From Bacteroidales bacterium (GTDB taxonomy: Bacteria; Bacteroidota; Bacteroidia; Bacteroidales; F082): a stretch of 64,000 nucleotides of DNA. The DNA is taken from the NCBI GenBank assembly GCA_015493525.1, contig WGCY01000041.1:1-64000 (forward strand), read 5' to 3'. This document shows, piece by piece, positions 1-7,821 of the stretch. Position 1 is the stretch's first letter, and each line of letters begins with the position of its first letter. Position numbers and translations under genes: made by a program. The notes beneath the pieces are model-generated. The model ran no database searches, was not told the origin of the DNA, and saw only the letters and a list, made by a program, of their open reading frames with translations.

Positions 1-139
1 TTGGCGATTTAGGGAGCAAATTAAGAAACTTTTAACCTTTCAGCGAAAGGTGCAGGGATTTTTTCTCTGCCCTTTCCTGAAAAATTATTTTTTCCTTTTT
101 CTTCCTCCCTTTTTCGCAACTATAAGTCGCATTTCTTAA

Positions 140-589
140 TTGAACTTACGGTTGTATATTTTGATGCTTTCCACACTGCTGTTTGCTGCCTCTTGTGTAA
201 ACCAAAAGACAAAAAATGAAACCGCCAAAAAAATTGATCAGGAATCGGTTACTGCTAAGAAAGCCGCAGTACACGAAGAAGCTCAGGATACTGTCATGTT
301 TAAGAAGAAACTTCAGTTCTTTAAAGATTTTGACTTAAACAAGGATAATAAAATTTCCGAAAAGGAATACATGAGCATGGCTTCCTCAAAGTTTGCCCGG
401 TTAGACACAGACCATAATGGGAAACTGACAGCCCAGGAATTTGATTTGGTGAGTACCTTTGCTCCCCAGGGCAAAGACTATGTTACCAAAGCCCAGTTTC
501 TCGATCATTACAAAGCAAAATTTCAGAAGATGGACAAAAACGAAGATGGTTATGTAACGATGGAAGAGATGGATGTGAGGGAAAATTAA
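140..589 (+). CDS. EF-hand domain lipoprotein
   Basis: A 149-residue exported protein beginning with a TTG codon; the N-terminus is a short hydrophobic signal ending in a lipobox-like AASC, so it is probably lipidated and held in the envelope. Three calcium-binding EF-hand loops are visible: DLNKDNKISEKE, DTDHNGKLTAQE and DKNEDGYVTMEE, each with acidic residues at loop positions 1, 3, 5 and 12. Between signal and EF-hands lies a lysine/glutamate-rich linker. The start is uncertain because no in-frame ATG precedes the hydrophobic stretch; the TTG keeps the full signal peptide. It stands alone and is followed by a strong terminator. Calcium binding is inferred from the loops; the partner or role is unknown. 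Confidence 0.8.
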   Translation: MNLRLYILMLSTLLFAASCVNQKTKNETAKKIDQESVTAKKAAVHEEAQDTVMFKKKLQFFKDFDLNKDNKISEKEYMSMASSKFARLDTDHNGKLTAQEFDLVSTFAPQGKDYVTKAQFLDHYKAKFQKMDKNEDGYVTMEEMDVREN

Positions 590-630
590 GTTTCTTTGCT
601 CCGGTAGTAACACTAAATTGAAATAAAAAA

Positions 631-660
631 AGCGAAAAGGCCTCTTCCTTTTCGCTTTTT
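631..660 (+). terminator. Rho-independent terminator of the EF-hand gene
   Basis: A perfect stem AGCGAAAAGG / CCTTTTCGCT with a short loop (CCTCTT region) is followed by a run of T. It sits 40 bp after the EF-hand lipoprotein stop and separates that gene from the arsenic-resistance island. Confidence 0.8.
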
Positions 661-720
661 GGTTTAAAGAGATTTCTAAAAAGGCCTCCTTTTAAAAAAA
701 ATCAAAAAAAGGCCGGTAAA

Positions 721-758
721 TTTGTTTTTTTTAAAACATTGTTCGTATTTTTGCGAAC
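721..758 (+). promoter_or_regulatory. arsR promoter with ArsR operator built around the -7 box
   Basis: TTTG at 721-724, a 21-bp spacer, then TATTTTTG at 746-753 match the Bacteroidota sigma consensus (TTTG, 19-21 bp, TAnnTTTG). The -7 octamer is flanked directly by GTTCG (741-745) and CGAAC (754-758), a perfect inverted repeat. A dimeric ArsR bound here would cover the -7 element. The same geometry recurs at 1090-1107 and 3069-3086. Confidence 0.8.
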
Positions 759-772
759 TGAAATAAAAGTCA

Positions 773-1072
773 ATGGAAACGACAGATTTTTTTACGGAAC
801 AACAACGGAAAACAGCACGCATTGCCAAGGCACTGGGACATCCTGTGCGGGTGTACATTGTACATTTGCTTTCGGAAAATGCCTGCTGCTACAGCGGCGA
901 CCTGTCTGACGAACTGCCCATTGCCAAATCAACCCTTTCGCAACACCTGAAAGAGTTGAAAAATGCCGGCCTTATACAGGGCACCATCGAACCGCCCAAA
1001 ATCCGCTATTGTCTTAACGAAGAAAACTGGAAACAGGCGCAGGAATTGATGAAAGAACTGATGAAAATGTAA
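773..1072 (+). CDS. arsR: ArsR-family metalloid-responsive repressor
   Basis: 99 residues with the ArsR/SmtB winged-helix fold: HPVRVYIVHLL helix near residues 23-33, recognition helix around STLSQHLKELKNAG (53-66), then the wing. It probably represses the arsenic island until As(III) binds. Candidate metal ligands are the Cys pair at 38-39 (ACCYSGDL) and Cys80 (RYCLN). The second ArsR of the island keeps Cys39 and Cys80 equivalents (QCISGD, FYCLE), supporting these as ligands. The gene lies 15 bp behind an operator that encloses its own -7 box, so autoregulation is likely. The exact effector is inferred from the neighbours arsC and ACR3. Confidence 0.9.
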   Translation: METTDFFTEQQRKTARIAKALGHPVRVYIVHLLSENACCYSGDLSDELPIAKSTLSQHLKELKNAGLIQGTIEPPKIRYCLNEENWKQAQELMKELMKM

Positions 1073-1089
1073 AAATTTTTATCTACAAT

Positions 1090-1107
1090 GTTCGTATTTC
1101 TACGAAA
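1090..1107 (+). promoter_or_regulatory. ArsR-type operator upstream of the FmdE-like gene
   Basis: TTCG-TATTTCTA-CGAA (1091-1106) is an inverted repeat with the same 8-bp core geometry as the two arsR operators. The core resembles but departs from TAnnTTTG, so any promoter here is weaker or the site acts on read-through transcription from arsR. It lies 18 bp after the arsR stop and 48 bp before the FmdE-like start. Confidence 0.65.
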
Positions 1108-1153
1108 TACGATATTGATTTATAAGTAATAACAAAAAATGGAGGATTAAAAA

Positions 1154-1783
1154 ATGGAAAAAATGTTTGAAGTACCACAGTGGGCTTTTGAATTTCACGG
1201 TCACGAATGCCCGTTTATGCCTATCGGTTACCGGATGGGAACGCTGGCACTGGAAAAACTCGGTGTAAGCAGAAGTAAAAATCACGAAATGCACGTCTTT
1301 TCTGAAATGGGTATTGCCCATCCGCAGGGCTGTATGCAGGATGGCATCATGGCATCCACCAGTGCCACTTTTGGGAAAGGCCTTATCGAAAAATTGTATT
1401 ACGGCAAAGTAGCCGCCACTTTCTGGTATCCCGGAAAAGGTGCCGTACGTATTGCTTTGCGCAATGAATTTTCCGATTCACTTTCGCCCCACGAATTTTT
1501 TAAATACCGCAAAAAAGGTATTGAGCCTTCGGATATCCCGAACGATGTACGCCAGGATATCATAAATATGGTCTTGCGCGCCACCAACGAAGAGCTGTTC
1601 AATGTGAAAATGCTGCCTGATTTTGAATATGAACCGCCCAAAGGATCGTTCAACAAAGCCAAATGCGAAGTGTGTGGCGAATACGTCTTCGAACGTTACC
1701 TGCGGGTGAAAGACGGGAAGAAAGTCTGTATCTCCTGCTCCGGTCACGAAAAAGACGAGTTTACCCGGCCGAAGGTGAAGTAA
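1154..1783 (+). CDS. FmdE-like protein with C-terminal zinc ribbon
   Basis: 209 residues. The N-terminal part matches the FmdE family: HGHECP at 15-20, then PQGCMQDG around 57-64, motifs that in FmdE-type proteins bind a metal. The C-terminus has a zinc-ribbon pair, CEVC (171-174) and CISC (192-195). The family is named for a gene next to formylmethanofuran dehydrogenase, but no methanogenesis or molybdo-enzyme gene is present here, so that function should not be transferred. The start follows an unusually strong Shine-Dalgarno (TGGAGG, 1140-1145). It sits behind an ArsR operator and ahead of arsenic genes, suggesting metalloid-induced expression; binding or detoxifying a soft metal is a guess. 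Confidence 0.75.
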   Translation: MEKMFEVPQWAFEFHGHECPFMPIGYRMGTLALEKLGVSRSKNHEMHVFSEMGIAHPQGCMQDGIMASTSATFGKGLIEKLYYGKVAATFWYPGKGAVRIALRNEFSDSLSPHEFFKYRKKGIEPSDIPNDVRQDIINMVLRATNEELFNVKMLPDFEYEPPKGSFNKAKCEVCGEYVFERYLRVKDGKKVCISCSGHEKDEFTRPKVK

Positions 1784-1787
1784 GAAA

Positions 1788-1874
1788 CAATATGCAGAAG
1801 TTACCCGCGCCATCGTGAACAAAGAGATCACAAACATGCCTCAGGGGGCCATTACTTACCAACAGATTGATTAA
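1788..1874 (+). pseudogene. Possible 3' remnant of a lost gene
   Basis: An open frame of about 29 codons without a start codon follows the FmdE-like stop and reads ...YAEVTRAIVNKEITNMP...YQQID before TAA at 1872-1874. Its composition looks coding, and it ends just before a hairpin terminator, as a real gene end would. I cannot assign a family. It may be the tail of a deleted island gene. Confidence 0.3.
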
Positions 1875-1877
1875 AAC

Positions 1878-1941
1878 AAGACGAAAAACGCAATGGGGTG
1901 TCACTGGAAAAAGTGATATTCCATTGCGATGTCTTATTTTT
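1878..1941 (+). terminator. Long hairpin terminator
   Basis: CGCAATGG (1889-1896) pairs with CCATTGCG (1921-1928); TCACT and AGTGA pair inside it, and AAGAC (1878-1882) pairs with GTCTT (1931-1935) outside it. A T-run follows. It probably closes the arsR-FmdE transcript. The T-run overlaps TATTTTTG (1935-1942), a -7-like box that could serve the methyltransferase 30 bp downstream. Confidence 0.6.
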
Positions 1942-1971
1942 GGCCGTTAATAAGCACGTAAATATTTAGCG

Positions 1972-2766
1972 ATGAACCAGCAGCAAACAAATTGGAAAAG
2001 CAACCAGTACAGTGAGATATCGGGTATTCAAAACAAGGCGAACCTGGAATTGCTGGGGCAATTGCCCCTGAAAGAAACGGACGATGTGTTGGATGCCGGA
2101 TGCGGTGACGGAAAACTTACTTTTTTGGTGGCAAAACAGATCGCCAAAGGCTCTGTTTTGGGCATTGACAGTACTCCCTCCATGATCCGGCTTTGCAATG
2201 AAAAGTTAAAAGAAAACCCTGTTCCCGCCTCATTTTTGGTTATGGACCTGGCTGAAATAGATTTTGAAAGCCGGTTCGACCTTGTTTTTTCCAATTCGGT
2301 GCTTCATTGGGTCAAAAAGACCGACCAGGCACTGGAGGGTTTGTACAAGAGCCTGAAACCCGGCGGAAGCCTGGGCTTGCAGTTTCCGCTGCTCAATGTA
2401 TTGCACCCTTTTACGGCGACTTGTGAGCAGACTGTCCGGAATTTAAAGCTGGAAAAATTCTTTGAGGATTGGGAGTTCCCGTGGTATGTGCCTGCACCGG
2501 AAGAATTCAAACAAATTTTTAGCCGGTACGGATTTCAGGAAACGAAAGTTTATGTCAAAAGCCCGGCAATTGATTTTGGGAGTTCCACAAAGCTTTTTAA
2601 ATCTTTTGATGCGGCCGGTCTGGAATTGTACGCCCAAAGACTGCCCGATGCCATGCAGGAGCGTTTTAAACAGGAGGTTTTTTCGGAAGTTGAAAAAATG
2701 AAAGAAAACGGCCGGCTGATGGTACGGTTTGAAAGAATTTATGCTTTCGGCTACCGCAAAATTTGA
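1972..2766 (+). CDS. Class I SAM-dependent methyltransferase
   Basis: 264 residues with a Rossmann methyltransferase core: motif I DAGCGDG (41-47) for S-adenosylmethionine, GIDSTPSMI (around 64-72), and a motif near FDLVFSNSVLHWV. The layout resembles trans-aconitate 2-methyltransferase-like proteins. The conserved cysteine triad of ArsM arsenite methyltransferases is not apparent, so arsenic methylation is not supported despite the setting. The gene is followed after 34 bp by a thioredoxin-fold gene, suggesting one transcript. Substrate unknown. Confidence 0.8.
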   Translation: MNQQQTNWKSNQYSEISGIQNKANLELLGQLPLKETDDVLDAGCGDGKLTFLVAKQIAKGSVLGIDSTPSMIRLCNEKLKENPVPASFLVMDLAEIDFESRFDLVFSNSVLHWVKKTDQALEGLYKSLKPGGSLGLQFPLLNVLHPFTATCEQTVRNLKLEKFFEDWEFPWYVPAPEEFKQIFSRYGFQETKVYVKSPAIDFGSSTKLFKSFDAAGLELYAQRLPDAMQERFKQEVFSEVEKMKENGRLMVRFERIYAFGYRKI

Positions 2767-2800
2767 AAAACAACCGGGAATTTACCTGAAAAACCACACC

Positions 2801-3046
2801 ATGACAAATCGTATTGACATCCTCAGTCCCGGCCCCGGCTGCCATAAAACACAACGCCTGGTGCAGTTTCTTAAAATTTTTGTCCAGAAATACCATGTAA
2901 AAGCTGAAATCCGTATCATCACCGACCGCAGGGCCTTGTTGACCTATCGCACCTGGATATTGCCATCGGTTTTTGTCAATGGGGAGCCGGTGGCCAGGGG
3001 GTATCGCCCGTCCGAAAAAAATTTACTCAAAAAACTGATACGATGA
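2801..3046 (+). CDS. Thioredoxin-fold protein with a CHKT active site
   Basis: 81 residues counted from the ATG at 2801; an upstream ATG at 2729 overlaps the methyltransferase and adds non-homologous residues. The pattern is that of small redox-active disulfide proteins (thioredoxin_3 type): beta strand, GPGCHKT at 11-17, then LPSVFVNGEPVARG with the expected cis-proline region, and a C-terminal PSEKNLLKKLI helix. The usual CxxC is CHKT here (Cys14, Thr17), so it cannot make the normal intramolecular disulfide and would act by a monothiol route or as a binding protein. It ends close to the second arsR. Such proteins are often found with metal or arsenic permeases. Confidence 0.7.
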   Translation: MTNRIDILSPGPGCHKTQRLVQFLKIFVQKYHVKAEIRIITDRRALLTYRTWILPSVFVNGEPVARGYRPSEKNLLKKLIR

Positions 3047-3068
3047 GCATGGGTATTTTTCAAATAAA

Positions 3069-3086
3069 TGTCGTATGTTTGCGACA
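3069..3086 (+). promoter_or_regulatory. Second arsR operator/-7 box
   Basis: TGTCG (3069-3073) and CGACA (3082-3086) flank TATGTTTG (3074-3081), a match to TAnnTTTG. No clear -33 TTTG was seen at the right distance. The ATG of the second arsR lies 17 bp downstream, which also decides that start over an upstream ATG at 3043. Confidence 0.75.
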
Positions 3087-3102
3087 TAAAACAAACAAAG
3101 CT

Positions 3103-3438
3103 ATGACTTACGCAAAGAAAGAGGTTTTTACAACCGACTTACAGGAGATTGCGGCCTTTGCCAAAGTGTTGGCCCACCCGGCCCGGCTGGCCATTCTCGA
3201 CTACATTGCCGGTCAAAATCAATGTATCAGCGGTGATATCACCAGCGAGATTCCGTTGAGCCGGACGACCGTATCACAACATTTGCAGGAGCTGAAAAAC
3301 GCCGGGTTGATACACGGAACCGTTTCCGGCACCCGGGTTTTCTATTGCCTGGAGACAGAAAAAATCCAGGCGTTAAAAACCCGTATGCATGATTTTATGG
3401 AGAAACTCGCGGAAAGTCAAACCCAATGCACCATTTGA
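3103..3438 (+). CDS. arsR: ArsR-family repressor, second copy
   Basis: 111 residues from ATG 3103. An upstream in-frame ATG at 3043 would place the operator inside the coding region and is rejected. The fold is ArsR: AKVLAHPARLAILDYI, recognition helix RTTVSQHLQELKNAG, wing GTVSGTRVFYCL. Cysteines in QCISGD and FYCLE align with those of the first ArsR. The gene is followed by arsC, whose start lies 12 bp past this stop, so repressor and reductase are co-transcribed. The operator around its -7 box implies autoregulation. Confidence 0.9.
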   Translation: MTYAKKEVFTTDLQEIAAFAKVLAHPARLAILDYIAGQNQCISGDITSEIPLSRTTVSQHLQELKNAGLIHGTVSGTRVFYCLETEKIQALKTRMHDFMEKLAESQTQCTI

Positions 3439-3449
3439 GAAGAGAACAG

Positions 3450-3869
3450 ATGAAAATACTTATTCTTTGTACCGGCAACACCTGCCGCAGCCAGATGGCA
3501 GAAGGCTTTTTGAAAGCGACAGACCCGTCGCTGGAAGTATATTCGGCCGGAACAGAACCCGGCGAACGTGTCCATCCCGTGGCCATCGAAGTGATGAAAA
3601 AAAAAGGTATTGACCTGGGCAACGGCCATCCCAAACCGGTGGAGCAGTTCATCAGCACCCCTTTTGATTATGTTATCACCGTTTGCGATGGTGCCAAAGA
3701 GGCCTGTCCTGTTTTCACCGGAAAGGTTAAAAACCGGCTGCACATCGGTTTTGATGACCCGGCGAAAGCCACCGGTACCCCCGAAGAAATCAAAGCTGTT
3801 TTTATCCGCATCAGGGATGAAATCGAAAGGGACTTTACCCGGTTTTATAACGAAAAATTAAACAAATAA
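3450..3869 (+). CDS. arsC: Arsenate reductase, LMW-phosphatase type
   Basis: 139 residues; reduces arsenate to arsenite with electrons from thioredoxin in the cytoplasm. The P-loop CTGNTCR is at 7-13 (CX5R), and the redox pair is Cys79 and Cys86 in VCDGAKEACPVF, spaced exactly as Cys82/Cys89 in the S. aureus pI258 enzyme. The acid DP motif is in FDDPAKATG. ATG 3450 is chosen because it starts directly at the first beta strand (MKILILC); the ATG at 3426 overlaps arsR. Product arsenite would be exported by the ACR3 protein encoded 0.5 kb downstream. Confidence 0.93.
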   Translation: MKILILCTGNTCRSQMAEGFLKATDPSLEVYSAGTEPGERVHPVAIEVMKKKGIDLGNGHPKPVEQFISTPFDYVITVCDGAKEACPVFTGKVKNRLHIGFDDPAKATGTPEEIKAVFIRIRDEIERDFTRFYNEKLNK

Positions 3870-3911
3870 TAAATTTCAAAATTTAATACATAAATCAAAA
3901 ACAAAAAAATC

Positions 3912-4382
3912 ATGGAAATACAACAAACAATAGGCAGGCCTGTTAATGTACGTGTTCACGGCGAAAGTGAGAATGCTACCAAAATGAATTTGCAATCAGG
4001 TAAATTTAAAATGATCATTGATGAACCTGAAAATATGGGGGGGACAAACGATGGCCCGGCACCTGTACAGGTGTTGCTCATGGCGTTGGCAGGATGCCTG
4101 AACGTTACCGGACATGAAGTGGCCAGGCAGAGAGGATTAAAACTGAACAAGCTGAAAATCAATATTGAAGGCAATATGAACGCCTGTAATTTTATGGGTT
4201 GTTCTTTTGAAGAACGGGCCGGATTCCAACAGATAAAAATACATTTAAAGCCCGATTTTGAGAAAGCGACAGATGCTGAAATTGAAAGCTGGGCACAGGA
4301 AACGGAAGCCCGTTGCCCGGTAACCGATAACATCAAAGATGCTACGGAGATTTTAGTGGAGCATACCGCACTCGTTTCGTAA
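3912..4382 (+). CDS. OsmC family peroxiredoxin-like protein
   Basis: 156 residues with OsmC/Ohr features: MALAGCLNVTG with the peroxidatic-type Cys62 and a second Cys135 in RCPVTDNI. Such proteins reduce organic or fatty-acid hydroperoxides with a Cys pair. An unusual extra pair, Cys92 and Cys97 (ACNFMGC), is present. It lies between arsC and the arsenite exporter and ends 12 bp before the latter, so it belongs to the same operon. A role in oxidative stress that accompanies arsenic exposure is inferred. Confidence 0.85.
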   Translation: MEIQQTIGRPVNVRVHGESENATKMNLQSGKFKMIIDEPENMGGTNDGPAPVQVLLMALAGCLNVTGHEVARQRGLKLNKLKINIEGNMNACNFMGCSFEERAGFQQIKIHLKPDFEKATDAEIESWAQETEARCPVTDNIKDATEILVEHTALVS

Positions 4383-4394
4383 TACAGGAAAAAA

Positions 4395-5441
4395 GTGAAA
4401 TCGGAAAAAAAACTCTCTTTTCTCGACCGTTACCTGACCCTGTGGATTTTCCTGACCATGCTGGCCGGGGTGTTCTCGGGGTATTTTTTCCCCGCTGTAG
4501 CGGGATTCTGGGAGAAAATGAGTTCGGGTACTACCAATCTTCCCATTGCCATTGGCCTGATTGTGATGATGTACCCGCCGCTGGCCAAAGTGAAGTATGA
4601 AGAGCTGAAGGATGTGTTCAGCAACTGGAAAATCCTCTCACTTTCGATGATTCAAAACTGGATTGTCGGACCGTTGCTTATGTTTTTCCTCGCTGTGGTT
4701 TTCCTACACAACTATCCCCAATACATGACCGGGCTTATTTTAATCGGCCTTGCCCGTTGTATTGCCATGGTGATTGTGTGGAACGACCTGGCCGATGGCG
4801 ACCGCGAATATGCCGCCGGACTGGTAGCACTCAACAGTATTTTTCAGGTCTTGTTTTACTCGGTATTTGCCTGGTTTTTCATTACCATCATGCCCCGCTG
4901 GTTCGGCATGGACAGCTACGACATCAACATAAGCATGGGCGAGATTGCCAAAAGCGTCCTGATTTATCTCGGCATCCCGTTTGTGGCCGGTATCATTACC
5001 CGGTTTAGCCTGATAAAAGCCAAAGGCAAAGTGTGGTATTCCGAAAAGTTCATCCCGAAAATCAGTCCGTTGACACTTGTCGCCTTGCTGTTTACCATTT
5101 TCGTGATGTTCTCACTCAAAGGTGAATATATCGTGCAACTTCCGTTGGATGTGCTGCTTATAGCCGTTCCGTTGATTCTTTATTTTGTTATTATGTTTTT
5201 CGTGTCGTTTTACATGGGACGCAAGGCCGGAGCCGATTATCCCAAAACAGTTTCCCTTTCGTTCACTTCGGCCAGCAACAACTTCGAGCTGGCCATTGCC
5301 GTGGCGGTAGCTGTTTTCGGGATTAATTCGGGCGAAGCTTTTGCCGCCGTTATCGGGCCGCTGGTGGAGGTACCGGTGCTTATTTTGTTGGTAAAAGTTG
5401 CTTTGAAATATCGAAAGAAATATTTTTCACAGAAAATCTAA
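4395..5441 (+). CDS. acr3: ACR3-type arsenite efflux permease
   Basis: 348 residues, about ten membrane helices, starting with GTG 12 bp after the OsmC gene. It exports arsenite from the cytoplasm using the proton motive force. Family marks are [16 protein letters not shown], containing the essential cysteine (Cys122), and the late [16 protein letters not shown] segment. It completes the reductase-exporter pair. ArsB-type sequence features are absent, so ACR3 is the better name. Confidence 0.93.
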   Translation: MKSEKKLSFLDRYLTLWIFLTMLAGVFSGYFFPAVAGFWEKMSSGTTNLPIAIGLIVMMYPPLAKVKYEELKDVFSNWKILSLSMIQNWIVGPLLMFFLAVVFLHNYPQYMTGLILIGLARCIAMVIVWNDLADGDREYAAGLVALNSIFQVLFYSVFAWFFITIMPRWFGMDSYDINISMGEIAKSVLIYLGIPFVAGIITRFSLIKAKGKVWYSEKFIPKISPLTLVALLFTIFVMFSLKGEYIVQLPLDVLLIAVPLILYFVIMFFVSFYMGRKAGADYPKTVSLSFTSASNNFELAIAVAVAVFGINSGEAFAAVIGPLVEVPVLILLVKVALKYRKKYFSQKI

Positions 5442-5452
5442 AAACCCTTGCC

Positions 5453-5857
5453 ATGCTTGAATACCAAATAAATGCCATTTCAAAAGCCGGAGGAGTAGCG
5501 TTGTCACGCGCTAAAAAAGAGATAGCCATCCCTTTTGATACGGCGGCGGAAAGCGGAACGCTGCTTCCCAACCCGGCAGAATTGTTTTTAACCTCGTTTG
5601 CCGCCTGCATATTGAAAAATGTGGAGCGTTATTCCGTAAAGCTGAAAATCCCATACACCAAAGCGGAGATTTCAGTTCACGGCACCCGTCAGGATGTCCC
5701 GCCGGCCATGGTCAGTGTGGATTATGAATTAACCATTTATTCGGATGCTGAAGCAAGAAAGGTGGATTTGCTCTATCGTAATATCAAAAAATTCGGTACC
5801 ATTTACAATACGGTGGCAGCAAGTTGCGAAGTAAGCGGAAAGATGGTGCAGAAATGA
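5453..5857 (+). CDS. OsmC family protein, second copy
   Basis: 134 residues. It has the OsmC core with Cys52 in TSFAACILKNVERY and Cys125 in AASCEVSG. It is divergent from the first OsmC protein of the island and shorter at the N-terminus. The gene begins 12 bp after the ACR3 stop and is the last gene of the arsenic operon; nagB converges on it 30 bp later. Confidence 0.8.
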   Translation: MLEYQINAISKAGGVALSRAKKEIAIPFDTAAESGTLLPNPAELFLTSFAACILKNVERYSVKLKIPYTKAEISVHGTRQDVPPAMVSVDYELTIYSDAEARKVDLLYRNIKKFGTIYNTVAASCEVSGKMVQK

Positions 5858-5886
5858 GTGGATGAGTTTTCTCTTGCCCGGCCGGT

Positions 5887-6696
5887 TTACAAATCCTTAT
5901 GCTTTTTAATGTTTTCGGATTCAATATCTTTAAAATATTTTACTGTACTGTACCTGAGTTCACTCACCGCATCCTCATCACAAACGACCATGCTTTTGGA
6001 ATGTAATTGCAAAGCACTGATGGTCCACATGTGGTTAACCCCTCTTTCGATGGCGTGGTAAACGGCATTGGCTTTGGCATAGCCTGAAACAATAACTACA
6101 ATTTCGCGGGCATCGAGAATGGTACCTACACCTACGGTAAGAGCGGTTTTCGGTACTTTTTCCATGTCATTGCCAAAAAAACGGGAGTTGGCAATAATGG
6201 TATCCGTTGCCAGCGTCTTTACCCGCGTCCTCGACGAAAGGGAAGACCCCGGCTCGTTAAAAGCCAGATGCCCATCGGCACCGATGCCGCCGAGAAACAG
6301 TTCTATTCCGCCGTAAGATTTTATTTTTTCTTCAAAACGGTTGCACTCTGCATTCAGGTCTTCTGCGTTGCCGTTTAATATGTTAATATTTTCCTCAGGA
6401 ATGTCAATATGGTCAAACAGATGTTTCCGCATAAAAGCATGGTACGACTCGGGGTGATCTTCCGGAATACCTACATACTCATCCATATTAAACGTAACCA
6501 CATTATTAAACGAAAGGATTCCCCTTTTATTCATTTCAACAAGAGATTTGTAAATCCCGACAGGTGATGAACCGGTGGGCAGCCCCAGTATAAAAGGATT
6601 TTCCGGAGTCGAATGGCTTTTCTGTATTTTATGGGCTATGTAATTCGCAGTCCATTTTGAAGCTTGGTCGTAGTTATCATGAATTAGCAATCGCAT
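5887..6696 (-). CDS. nagB: Glucosamine-6-phosphate deaminase
   Basis: 269 residues. Converts glucosamine 6-phosphate to fructose 6-phosphate and ammonia. Residues match the E. coli enzyme position by position: Asp72 and Glu73 in NMDEYVG, Asp141-His143-Glu148 in [12 protein letters not shown], and the phosphate loop LPTGSSPVG (39-47). The ATG at 6696 is chosen over an upstream start at 6756 because the latter would lie upstream of the promoter boxes. No other amino-sugar genes are next to it. Confidence 0.95.
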   Translation of the reverse strand: MRLLIHDNYDQASKWTANYIAHKIQKSHSTPENPFILGLPTGSSPVGIYKSLVEMNKRGILSFNNVVTFNMDEYVGIPEDHPESYHAFMRKHLFDHIDIPEENINILNGNAEDLNAECNRFEEKIKSYGGIELFLGGIGADGHLAFNEPGSSLSSRTRVKTLATDTIIANSRFFGNDMEKVPKTALTVGVGTILDAREIVVIVSGYAKANAVYHAIERGVNHMWTISALQLHSKSMVVCDEDAVSELRYSTVKYFKDIESENIKKHKDL

Positions 6697-6714
6697 AATC
6701 TTAAGTTTTGACCA

Positions 6715-6746
6715 CAAATTTAAAAAAACCACGGTAGAAAGTACAA
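6715..6746 (-). promoter_or_regulatory. nagB promoter
   Basis: On the minus strand TTG (6746-6744) is followed after 21 bp by TAAATTTG (6722-6715), a full match to TAnnTTTG. The box lies 19 bp upstream of the nagB ATG. Confidence 0.65.
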
Positions 6747-6784
6747 TTTCTCTCAAAACCTGTTTTTCCCTACTTTTGCAGGAA

Positions 6785-7762
6785 ATGGGAGTTATGATAG
6801 GCGTTCACACGGGCAAAAAACGGTTTTATGCGGCTGTCATCATTATTTTGGTGTTGCTGCTACTCTATCCTTTCCAAAAACCGCAACCCATCCGCTATGT
6901 GGACCGGGCAACGGGACAGATAAAAACCGAACAGGTGGAGGCCGGCGGATGGCTCTCCTGGCTGTATAACAATCCGGTGGGGGAACTTTCGTTAAATGCG
7001 GTCATCAAGCGGAAATTTGCTTCTGAATGGTACGGAAAACTTATGGACAAACCTTCGTCCGTAAATAAGATAGCACCTTTTGTCAAAAAATATCATATCA
7101 ATCTGAGTGATTTTCAAAAGAAAAAATACATCTCTTTCAACGATTTCTTTACCCGGAAATTAAAACCGGGAGCAAGGCAGGTTGACACCAATAATAATGT
7201 GGTCATTTCGCCCGGCGATGGAAAGATACAAGCATGGGAAAATATTGGGTATCAATATTTTATTGTCAAAGGTTACCGCATGGACCTGCCTGATTTTTTG
7301 CGAAACGACTCGTTGGCACGGGTTTATGCCGATGGCAGCCTGGTACTTCTGCGGTTAAGCCCGGCAGACTATCACCGGTTTCATTTCCCTGTGAGTGGCA
7401 GGCTTTCGCCGATGGTGAAAATCAAAGGGGACTATTATTCCGTTAATTCCATGGCACTCCGGCAGGACATCCGGATATTTTGCGAAAACAAACGGGAATA
7501 CCAAATAATTGATTCCAAAAAGTTTGGGCCTGTACTCATGTCGGAAATAGGGGCCACTTTCGTGGGAAGCATTATCCAGGACCATCAGGGAGACAGGGCG
7601 ATAAAAGGTGGGGAAGCCGGCTATTTTAAATTTGGCGGTTCTTCCATCATACTGCTTTTCCGGAAGGGGAAAATCACCATCGATGCCGATTTACTGAAAA
7701 ATACCCGCAATCATCTGGAAACACAAGTCAGAATGGGAGAGCATATTGCTGTGGCAAAATAA
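6785..7762 (+). CDS. psd: Phosphatidylserine decarboxylase-related protein
   Basis: About 325 residues, with one N-terminal membrane helix ([16 protein letters not shown]). The decarboxylase core shows [18 protein letters not shown], a histidine-rich [11 protein letters not shown] and the self-cleavage site GGSS near residue 286, where Gly-Ser cleavage would create the pyruvoyl group. It would convert phosphatidylserine to phosphatidylethanolamine. The length and the N-terminal extension are those of the longer psd-like branch. Start choice is uncertain: ATG 6785 or ATG 6794. A TACTTTTG -7 box at 6771-6778 ends only 6 bp before ATG 6785, so the mRNA may be almost leaderless. Confidence 0.85.
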   Translation: MGVMIGVHTGKKRFYAAVIIILVLLLLYPFQKPQPIRYVDRATGQIKTEQVEAGGWLSWLYNNPVGELSLNAVIKRKFASEWYGKLMDKPSSVNKIAPFVKKYHINLSDFQKKKYISFNDFFTRKLKPGARQVDTNNNVVISPGDGKIQAWENIGYQYFIVKGYRMDLPDFLRNDSLARVYADGSLVLLRLSPADYHRFHFPVSGRLSPMVKIKGDYYSVNSMALRQDIRIFCENKREYQIIDSKKFGPVLMSEIGATFVGSIIQDHQGDRAIKGGEAGYFKFGGSSIILLFRKGKITIDADLLKNTRNHLETQVRMGEHIAVAK

Positions 7763-7821
7763 TTTTTTCCCTGCAACAGATGTCTTCCTGAATAAATGGT
7801 CCATGAATTTTAAAATAACCA

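Noticed and set aside
52-82. Hairpin at the left edge
   Set aside because: Weak stem with a mismatch and no gene end visible upstream; not supported as a terminator.
1972-2766. arsM arsenite methyltransferase
   Set aside because: Located in the arsenic island but the conserved cysteines of ArsM are not apparent.
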